DNA of 64,000 nucleotides from Nicotiana tabacum (lineage: Eukaryota; Streptophyta; Magnoliopsida; Solanales; Solanaceae): NCBI RefSeq assembly GCF_000715075.1, contig NC_134103.1, positions 76,943,519-77,007,518 on the forward strand. Direction: 5' to 3'. The position numbers were made by a program, and so were the translations under genes. Positions 55,611 through 64,000 of the stretch are shown piece by piece. Below the pieces are notes generated by a model. That model made no database searches and had not been told where the DNA came from. It saw nothing but the letters and a program-made list of their open reading frames with translations. Numbering within the stretch: position 1 is the first letter of the stretch; each line of letters starts with the position of its first letter.

Positions 55611-56484
55611 GGTATCAACTGCCTCAACATTTTCCTTAGTCCAAAAATCGATCCGTTAAGCATCCGAAACTCACCCGAGGCCCCTGGGACCCCGTCCAAT
55701 CACACCACCCAGTCCAATAACATAACATGGACCTACTCGAGGCCTCAAATCACATCACACAATATCGAAATCATGAATTACCCTCCAATTCAAACTTAAT
55801 AAACTTTGAAATTCCAAACTTCTACAATCGATGCCGAAACCTATCAAATCACGTCCGATTGACCTCAAATTTTGCACACAAGTCACATTTGACATTATGT
55901 ACCTACTCCAACTTCCGGAATCGGAATCCAATCCCGATACCAAAAATTCCACTTCCAGTGAAACTTCTCAAAAACCTTCAAATTTCTAACTTTCGCCAAA
56001 TGACCTCGAAATGACCTACGGACCTCCAAATCCACATCCAGACGCACTTCCAATACCAGAATCACCATACGGAGCTATTCCCAAACTCATAAATCCCAAA
56101 CGGACATCGATAGCATTAAAAATGCACTCCAACCCAAATTTATGAAATCCTTCCAAAATTCCAACTTCCACAATAGGCGCCGAAATGTTTCCGGGTCATC
56201 CAAAACCCGATCCGATCATACGTCCAAGTCCAAAATCATCATACGAACCTATTGAAACCTTCAAATCCTGATTCCGATGTCGTTTACTCAAAAATCACCC
56301 TTTAGTCAATTCCCCCAACTTAAAGCTTCCGAAATTAAAATTTTTCTTTCCAAATCAACTCTGAACTTCCTGAAATTAAATTCCGACCACACGTACAAGT
56401 CATAATACCTGAAGTGAAACTGCTCAGGGTCTCAAACCACTGAATGACGTGCTAGAGCTCAAAATAACCAGTCACGTCATTACA

Positions 56485-59403
56485 TTCTCTCCCACTTAAA
56501 CATATGTTCGTCCGCGAACATGCTAAGAACTACTCTGGAGTTGTCTGAAATTGCTGTTTAACACCTCGTGCACCTACCCGTGCTACCACAACCCAGTTGA
56601 GCACATTTGCTCGAGCAAACCTGAAAATCCTCCCTTAAAGGCAAATTCCAACATCTGAAATTCTCTACCAGGTCTGTTCCAACATACGAACATCGTATCC
56701 ATCACTACATGATTTACCAACACATGATTGCATACCCTTAATGAATTCTTTCCATGCACCGCATAATTTACATGACCATAATAACATCCCCTGATAACAA
56801 CAACCGAAAACCCACGAATCCGATGCTCACAACACACCTCATGACTCATATAAATCCTGTTCCAACTCTTACAATATTGCCACGACAGAGAAGATGTGTA
56901 GAACTCATAACCACCTGCTGAATCACAATTCATAGAGTCTCTCCTCCCGACAAGAACCACTACGTCATTCTAGACTGAATAATAATATTTACACTTTAAT
57001 ATTCTTCATATAAATTCGATCGCACTGATCTCAGGTCCAATAATCTCGTCTCACCTAGTATTACCAAAGGTCTCATATGATGCCACCATGTGCCAACGAT
57101 CCACAAACTCGAATTTGGTACATAAGGAAAACGAACTCCGGAAAGAACTTATCAGCCCACGAAACTAATTAAACAACCGAAAAGGTGCCATGAATCTTTC
57201 TCAGAAAATGTGGGACAAAACACACAGGAATAGATATAGGGAACTGTGCTCAACATCACACTGTTGCGGCGTACAACCCGATCCACACATGATACCGTTG
57301 CAGCGTACAACCCGATCCAACCATGATACTCGTGGCGGTGTGCCACCCAATCCAATCAACATATCCGTGGCAGCGTGCCACCCGATCCAACCATATACCC
57401 ATGGTGGCGTGCCACCCGATCCGCACATAATAATCTAAAGAAGACACACATTGATCTGTAACGCTCATACACAAGAAATGCCTGAATATCAACCATAAGC
57501 ATGCCAAGTGCATAATACAAATCCTGGGGAGATGGGTAGCGTCACGCGCTACAAAGCTCAATCACGACTAAGGTGCGATAAATGACCTGCATCTCGAGAG
57601 CCATCCTGCTCATATAACACCACAACCTATACGAGATCTCAATATGAGTGCGAGTAATCAAACCGCCTCATAACCCACATGGCACAATAGAGACTACACG
57701 GAAGGGCCGACAACAAAAATAACATCCAAGGTCCGAAGAACCCTATGAAAACAACGCTATGCTAAAATAAACATATCGGGCTTGATATAGAGCCCACATT
57801 TACATTTAGATCCATCTACGGACCTCAAGCCAATTCTGATCGTACCGCACTGGGCTAATAACCTTTCAAGGATCCACAATAGCCCTATCTACCATGGCAC
57901 ACAAGAACAACCCTCGAATCCGAAACAAACTTCCACAACTCACAATCAAATGAACCGAGCGCCCTTCAGGCATAAATTCTCATATTAGAGATAGTACTAC
58001 AATCTTCATCCTCTATTTTAAATCTTCAATCAATTAGGTGACTACATGTCACACTTACACAATCTTCCCGTGGGATGCACTCCCATGACCTTCCGCACCA
58101 GGTAACAAGTCTGCACCTCCATACAACGGCCATTTTAATGCTATAAATCAAATCAAGAATCCGCAATCAGTACACAAAGCCTCTTACACAGGACACCGAT
58201 CTCAGGTGACGCTAAGGACAATAGCAGATTACTCTAAACATCTGAATTCTTCCTTGCTCATCCGAGCTCGTGACATTCTCGTCAACATCAACTGCAACCT
58301 TGATCCTCAACTTCCAATTCCCATGCCGCTCACTGCACCTAACATACCAATACGCAAGAGTACCAAAATTTCATCATAACTCCCGAACCACCAATAGGGT
58401 ACACACTTCATCATATAGAAACTTCTTATTCAACTCATTTTAGGAGAACCATTGCCCCACGTGACTGAATTCCCATAACCATAGAAAATACAAACCTCGA
58501 GTGGTGGTTTAAACCACCATAATTCTTTCGGGCTCCATCTATACCTAACAACCATAATACTCGAATTCCTCCAAATAAAATCAATTACGGCAGCCGTTAA
58601 ACCTCGCACGCATCGCCACAAATCACATATATGACTCAACACGCTGAAGGAACTGATCATTGCCACCATCATACCAATTCAACCATAGCTAACCTAATCC
58701 GACTTCTTCTAATTTACTCTGGACTTGCCTTAGGAATAATAATAGCCCCATTCAAAACATCATGAACCCAAATCCTCACTCATCCTGAGTGACCTTATTT
58801 CATGAGACCACGTTGTCTCCAAAACCCACGAACCATCTCATACCCTCCTTATGCGCATATTCGCATCTTCAATTGGTACACCCATTCTGAAAACCCCTCT
58901 ATGAACCCGAAGTTATTTTCTCCCATTCCTCAAATGCCACACTGCAGACCGACGATCACATAGAACATTCCAAGTCCCCTTTTCCATAATCCGTTGCCAA
59001 AACTCGGTACTTAACCATACCACGAACTCGAAATCCTTAGGCACCACACCTTAAATTTTGAACCTACTAGGACCTTGGTTGAGAGTCACCCACTCTGACT
59101 TGGTCCCGAATATAATCAAACTCCAAGGCTCTACTAGCACATGAGCGCCATATCAAAGAAGCACCCGACTGAATCACTTTCCTTGTAAATCACCTCTACA
59201 TGAAGCATAAATCCTGAATCTTCCCAAAGCCTGAACATGAGTCCATAAGGCCAACTATAGTACATATTCCTCAATCCTTTGCTCAAATTACCGCTGATGT
59301 TCTCTTTTCTTAGTCGTAATAACCCACCAATATGCCGATAATCAAAAATCTCACAAGTATACAACCATGCAATCCCATCATAGGCGGTAGGGGCCACTCC
59401 CAC
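56485..59403 (-). other. Internal region of the minus-strand LARD-like element, non-coding
   Basis: The polypurine tract (AAGTGGGAGAGAA on the minus strand) is at 56485-56497. The rest aligns with about 48570-51403 of the plus-strand LARD. Neither copy shows a conserved retroelement protein frame. It includes a five-unit minisatellite at 57262-57432. Confidence 0.65.
57262..57432. repeat. Five-unit minisatellite (about 34 bp) with GCGGCGTGCCACCCGATCC core
   Basis: Units are variants of GTTGCGGCGTACAACCCGAT followed by CCACACATGATACC. The plus-strand LARD has only about three such cores (50470-50580), so the array has changed in number. The same core recurs in LTR D at 59450-59745. Confidence 0.8.
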
Positions 59404-59449
59404 AATATATTAATTTTCAATTCTCAAATGTATTTATTTTAATCAAGTA

Positions 59450-59745
59450 TATATATAGACCTTTAAATAAGTCTGTTGCGGCGTGCAATTTGATCCCCCA
59501 ATATAGACTTTTAAATAAGTCTGTTGCGGCATGCAATCCGATCCCCCCAATATAGACATTTAAATAAGTCTGTTGCGGCGTGGAATCCGATCCCCCAATA
59601 TAGACTTTTAAATAAGTCTGTTGCGGCGTACAATCCGATTCCCCAATATAGACTTTTAAATAAGTCTGTTGCGGCGTGCAATCTGATACCCCAATATATA
59701 TATTTACTTTCATTTATGTTGCGGCGTGCAACCCATTCCCTCAAT
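59450..59745. repeat. Six-unit tandem array (48-50 bp), LTR D
   Basis: Units read TAGACTTTTAAATAAGTCTG then TTGCGGCGTGCAATCCGAT and CCCCCAATA. AGACTT and AAGTCT form a 6-bp inverted repeat, and the GCGGCGTGCAA core equals that of the LARD minisatellite. Confidence 0.85.
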
Positions 59746-60739
59746 ATAACTTTAAACAACTCATAAATGTAATAAAAATTACTCCAATAAATACCACGTC
59801 CAATGAGAAACTATTAATTATCAAGGCACACAATAATTATAATTTATTTATGAACAAACAATGGCAATTAGTAACTAATTGTGAAAATTGTGGAGAAAAT
59901 AGGCAGTTTAATATTTAGTATACTAAATGTCAAATAACAATTAAGACACATAAATCAAATAGCATGTAACAATTATTACAGAAATTCAAGGATTAATATT
60001 TGACAAAGAATAGGAGAGAAATAATTATTATAACAATTAATTCATGATTTAAAACGATTTATGATTTTCAAGTAATTATGCAAACAATTAATTTGACGAC
60101 GTATAGACACTCATCACCTCGCCTATATGTCGTTCACATGCATTTCACACAACAAATAGTTTAAGGGTTCTATTCCCTCAAGTCAAGGTTAACCACGACA
60201 CTTACCTTGCTTTGCAATTTCAATTAATTACTCGACCACAACTTTTCCTTTTAAATTTGACTCCAAAAGCTTCAAATCTATTCATAAACAATTTGATATA
60301 CTCAATACAAATCGTAGGAATTAATTCCATATGAATTTACTAATTTTCTAAATAAAATTCGAAATTCACTTTTAAAATTGACAGTGGGGCCCACGTCTCA
60401 AATCTCGGAAAAACTTATGAAATCCAAACACCCATTCCGAGATGAGTCCAACCACATAAAAATTATCAAATTCCGATGTCAAATGGACCTTCAAATCTTA
60501 AATTTTTGATTTTGGAAGATTTTATAAAAATCTAATTTTTCTCCCAAAAATTCACGGATTCATGATATAAATGAGTGGAATCATGAAATATAATCAATCT
60601 ATGATAAGGAACACTTACCCCAATATTTTTTCGTGAAAATTGCCCAAGAATCGCCTTACCCGAGCTCAAAAATGGAAAATGGTTGAAAATGGGATGAATC
60701 CCATTTTCCAGAACTTAAGTTCTGTTTCTCGAATATTTA

Positions 60740-61080
60740 CCCTTCGCGAACGCGGTCAGTTCCTCGCGTTCGTGAAGCACATTTTTGTGCTGCCAAAAGT
60801 TTTCTCTTCGCGAACGGGAAGGAAACCTCACGAACGCGAAGCCTTGCCAAATTTGGCCTTTGCGAACGCGATACACCCTACGCGAACGCGACGCTTTATC
60901 GCTTGGTGCCCGGCCAGGCCTCGCCTTCTACGCGAACGCGAACGCTTCCACGCGTTCGCAATGAACACTGCCCTCTACCCTTCGCGAACGCACCCCCCTC
61001 TTCGTGAACGCGAAGAGTAATTTTCACCTGCCTCAAGTTCCTCTTCGCGAACGCGATTCCTCTATCGCGAACGCGAAGAA
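60740..61080. repeat. CpG-rich palindrome array, LTR D
   Basis: Words CTTCGCGAACGCG, TACGCGAACGCG, TCGCGTTCG and CGCGAACGCGAAGAAGG recur about every 25 bp. This is the best-preserved array of the TTCGCGAACGCG type in the window. Confidence 0.8.
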
Positions 61081-61810
61081 GGAAACCAGACAGTGCATCA
61101 GGAAATTTTCCAGCAGAGTTCCAAGTCCAAAATTCAACCCGTTAACCATCCGAAACTCACCCGAGCCCTCGGGGTTCCAAACCATAATGCACACAAGTCC
61201 AAAAGCCTCATACGAACTTGCTCGCACGATCAAATCGCCAAAATAATACCTAGAACTATGAATTAGACACCAAATCAAAGGAAATTTTGAAGAAAGCTTT
61301 AAAACATATATTTTCACAACCGGACGTCTGAATCATGTCAAATCAACTTCGTTTCTCGCCAAATTCGGCAGACAAGTGATAAATATTATAGTGGACCTAT
61401 ACCGGGCTCCGGAACCAAAATACGGACCCGGTGTCAATAAATCCAACATCAGTAAATTCTTAAAAATTATTAAGCTTGCAAACTTTTAATTTTTCATCAA
61501 AATTCCATATCTCGGGCTAGGGACCTCAGAATTCGATTCCGGGCATACGCCCAAGTCCCAAATCATGATACGGACCTACCGAAAATGTCAAAACACTGAT
61601 CTGAGTCCGTTTGCTCAAATTGTTGACCAAAGTCAACTCAGTTGAGTTTTAAAGCTCTATTTCACATTTTAATCCATTTTTCACATAAAAACTTTTCGGA
61701 AAATTTTACGGACTGCGCACACAAGTCGAGGAGTGATAAATAGTTCTTTTCGAAATCTTAGAACATAGAATTAATTATTAAATTTAAAGATAATATTTTG
61801 GGTCATCACA

Positions 61811-62053
61811 ATTGATCGCAGAAGCGGAAGGGGATCGCAGGTGCGACACATTCGCCGCAGAAGCGGGATCACAAAAGCGATCCTACGTATGCAGAAGCAA
61901 GAGTGGAAGACCTGGGCATGGTCCGAACCTACGAGGATTTATCCACAAAAGCGGAGCCGCAGGCGCGGGGCAGTGTGATCGCATGTGCAAAACCACTGAA
62001 GGCAGTGAGGTTCATTTAATGTCGGGACTTAGGTTATTTTGGCTCATTTCTTT
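61811..62053 (+). repeat. Fragment of an LTR related to LTR E
   Basis: It contains the words CGCAGAAGCGG, CGCAGGTGCG and GGCGCGGGGCAG followed by CAGTGAGGTTCATTTAATG and GGGACTTAGG. This matches 63080-63120 in LTR E. It is cut by the start of LTR E at 62054. Confidence 0.65.
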
Positions 62054-64000
62054 TATAACGACCAGAACGGTCGTTGTGCTTTCTAGATACCAGTTCCCCT
62101 AAATAAGACTCTCCGTATATACTTTTACTATTTTATGACTTGCGGAGATGGTTAGTTCGGGTTTGGAAGGGTTAGGGCTAAAATCGGAACACTTAGTTCC
62201 TTAATATTTACTTTGAAAGGTTAAGTTTGACTTGGGTCAATATTTATAGAAAATGAACTCATAACTGGGATTTGACGGTTCCAATAGATTTGTATGATGA
62301 TTTTGGACCTATGTGTGTGTTCGGATCAAGTTTTGGATGACCCGGGAGCGTTTCAGTGCCTAAAGTTGAAAGTTGGCTTATTAAAGGTTTTGAAGTTCTT
62401 TAAATTTGGTTTGAAGTAGGTTTGGTGTTATCGAGGTCCGTTTGGAATTTAGAGCCTAGGAATAGCTCTGTAGGGTGATTTAAGACTTGCTCGCAAAATT
62501 TGGTGTCATTCCGAGTAGTTTAAGTATGATTCGGCACGTTCTGAGCAAGTTGGAAAAACTTGAAGTTCATAGGTTGATTGGATTTGGTTTTGAGTGTGAT
62601 TCTTAATTTTGATGTTGTTTACATGTTCTGAGGGTTTGAGCAAGTCTGTCTTATGTTTACGAACTTGTTGGTATATTTGGTCAAGGCCCCGAGTGGCTCG
62701 GGCGAGTTTTGGATGAGGTTCCGATCGAATTGGGCCATGTTGAAGAGTTGGGAGTTGTTGCTGGTGCGACCGCTTATGCGGAAGTTTGGTCGCAGAAGTG
62801 AGGTGAACCTCGCAGAAGTGGCTTCGGCAGCCTGGGCGGGAAGTCTTAGAAGCTAAGAAACGAGTGCACCTGTGAAAGCGTAGGTGCGAGCCAGAGGACT
62901 ACTAAAGCGGTCAAGGTGGCAAGAGCGGCACGGACGCCGGAGAAGCGGAACCGCAGAAGCAGGCCTTTTGTCCGCAGAAGCGGAGGTAGGACAACCGGGG
63001 GAGGGCCGCATCTGCAATGCATTTTCTGCAGATGAGAAGCCGCGGAAGCGGCAATTTCTCTGCAGAAGCGGAAGTCGCTGGGCAGTGAGGTCCATTTAAT
63101 ATGGGACTTAGGCCATTTTTCGTTCATTCATTTCACTTCTTGGGCGATTTTGGAGCTTTTTAGAGAGGAATTTCTACCTAGCTATTGAAGATAAGTAATT
63201 CCTACCCAATGTAAGTTAAATACATAGATTATGACTATATTTTAACATATAAAATTGTGCAAATTATGGGTTTAAGCGAAAAATCTAGATTTTGATAAAA
63301 ATGAGATTTAACCATAAAAATGAATGTGGACTTGGGTGAAAATTATATATTTGAGTTCGTGAGGTTATGAGTAACATTTATCTTTAAAAATTCCCGGAAT
63401 TTGGGCATGTGGGCCCGAGGTTGAATTTTAAGAATCTTCCAATTTGGGTTGGGTAATTACTCTAATAGTTAAATTATGAACTTTTGAACATGTATTGATT
63501 AATTTATATAATATTTGACTAGTTTTGGATTGTTCGGCATCGATTTGAGGCTTTAGAACGAATTTGTTGGCCGGAAAGTGAGCTGAGACGAGGTAAGTCT
63601 CTTGCCTAACCTTATAAGAGGAAATTTACCCCATAGGTGCTTTGAATTACTATTTGCTTCTAATTGTGGGGGCTACGTTGATACACCCTGTGCGTCCCAA
63701 GGTGACGTACTGAATACGAGACTTGTTAATTAGGATTTAAATGAATTTAAATTCATAATATGACTATATATGATGTTTGGATAGATAATATAAAGTTTGG
63801 CAAAAATTGGATTAAAGTTGCGCAAAAATCGACTAAGGATTTGCCTTTAACAAAGCTTTTTGAGAAATACATTTTGAGTGCTATATGGGTCTTTTTGGGA
63901 CATATTATATGCCAAATTGAAGGTCTTGAAATGTAGTTTCCAACTCTCTTAACCGTTCATTCACACGACATCCGAATTAAAACATATAAGCGTCTGAAGA
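62054..64000 (+). repeat. LTR E, chromodomain-type LTR running off the right edge
   Basis: It starts TATAACGACCAGAACGGTCG (the usual TGTAACGACC start with G to A). In transcribed order it has the CpG array with GCAGAAGCGG words (62760-63075), a degenerate donor ATAAGT at 63191-63196, a fresh GTAAGT at 63211-63216, and the second donor AGGTAAGT at 63593-63598. No protein is encoded, and the rest is beyond the window. Confidence 0.72.
62760..63075. repeat. CpG word array, LTR E
   Basis: Words CGCAGAAGCGG, CGCAGAAGTGG, CCGCAGAAGCGGAGG and GAAGCGGCAATT occur about 12 times. The vocabulary is GCAGAAGCGG, related to LTR C's GCTTCTGCGG on the opposite strand. Confidence 0.7.

Larger units (their letters stand above)
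53512..56484 (-). repeat. LTR C, 3' LTR of the minus-strand LARD-like element
   Basis: Borders are TGTCACGACCC and ...GTCACGTCATTACA on the plus strand. In transcribed order: CpG word array (55610-55325), donor GTAAGT at 55216-55211, second donor at 54814-54809, a 141-bp tandem duplication (about 54342-54618), and the conserved block (54028-53923) with hairpin 53939-53922. It is homologous to LTRs A and B but retains the part they lack. Confidence 0.85.
53512..59403 (-). mobile_element. Non-autonomous (LARD-like) element, minus strand, 5' part missing
   Basis: LTR C (53512-56484) followed, on the minus strand, by a polypurine tract and an internal region homologous to that of the plus-strand LARD. 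So LTR C is the 3' LTR. The left flank is the copia fragment, whose reading frame it interrupts. Similarity to the plus-strand LARD ends near 59397 and the sequence passes into another LTR, so the leader and 5' LTR are lost. No gag-pol is recognised. Confidence 0.72.
59404..61810 (-). repeat. LTR D, truncated chromodomain-type LTR
   Basis: The right end GGGTCATCACA (61810) is the same as that of LTRs 1 and 2, so this is a relative in the same orientation. In transcribed order: CpG array (61080-60740), donor GTAAGT at 60618-60613, second donor at 60205-60200 and a tandem array (59745-59450). The conserved block and LTR 3' end are missing; the sequence passes into the LARD-like internal region at about 59403. 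Confidence 0.75.

Noticed and set aside
59450..59745. CRISPR-like regular repeats
   Set aside because: The whole 48-50 bp unit is repeated with no unique spacers. It is a minisatellite in an LTR.
1..64000. Endogenous pararetrovirus (Caulimoviridae)
   Set aside because: All polymerase segments are accompanied by LTRs, tRNA primer sites or integrase domains, and match Ty3/gypsy or Ty1/copia wording. No movement or coat protein pattern is seen.

Overview
The window is repeat-dense plant nuclear DNA. Almost every base can be assigned to an LTR retrotransposon or its debris, and I see no host protein gene, rRNA or tRNA gene. The LTR style (2.5-4 kb LTRs with TGTCACGACC/TGTAACGACC ends, the tRNA-Met-type primer site TGGTATCAGAG) and the Tat, chromodomain-type and Ty1/copia protein sequences suggest pericentromeric heterochromatin of a member of the Solanaceae. 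A Nicotiana-like species is my guess, not proven.

Layout. 1-4070 (-): truncated copy of a Tat/Ogre-like Ty3/gypsy element (family X), with an inverted LTR scrap at 4071-4567. 4568-36401 (+): a second, nearly complete family X element with its 5' LTR remnant, primer site, leader, gag, protease plus G-patch, a probable intron, RT, RNase H, a second (archaeal-type) RNase H, integrase, a long 3' UTR with a hairpin array, and a 4.3 kb 3' LTR. Its leader is split by a full-length chromodomain-type (Tekay/Del-like) element on the minus strand (6954-22680). That element's gag is split by a hAT-like element (14878-19614), which itself carries a 4.0 kb solo LTR (15102-19113). All three insertions have recognisable target-site duplications, so the nesting order can be read directly. 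36402-40934 (-): a 5' half of a different Tat family. 40935-44539 and 52996-53511: pieces of a Ty1/copia element. 44540-52995 (+) and 53512-59403 (-): two related non-autonomous LTR elements with no recognisable gag-pol, in opposite orientations. 59404-64000: stacked LTR fragments of related families.

All coding regions are decayed by stops, frameshifts or lost catalytic residues, so nothing here looks autonomously active. The most interesting signals are non-coding: (i) about 28 tandem hairpins in the Tat 3' UTR (30358-31150) whose two stem arms change together; (ii) two consensus splice donors (GTAAGT) kept about 400 bp apart in several diverged chromodomain-type LTRs, plus a conserved block ending in a CTGCAC...GTGCAG hairpin; (iii) CpG-rich word arrays at the same LTR position but with a different vocabulary in each family; (iv) an Ogre-like intron between protease and RT; (v) a tract of about 290 bp without differences between two otherwise diverged LTRs.
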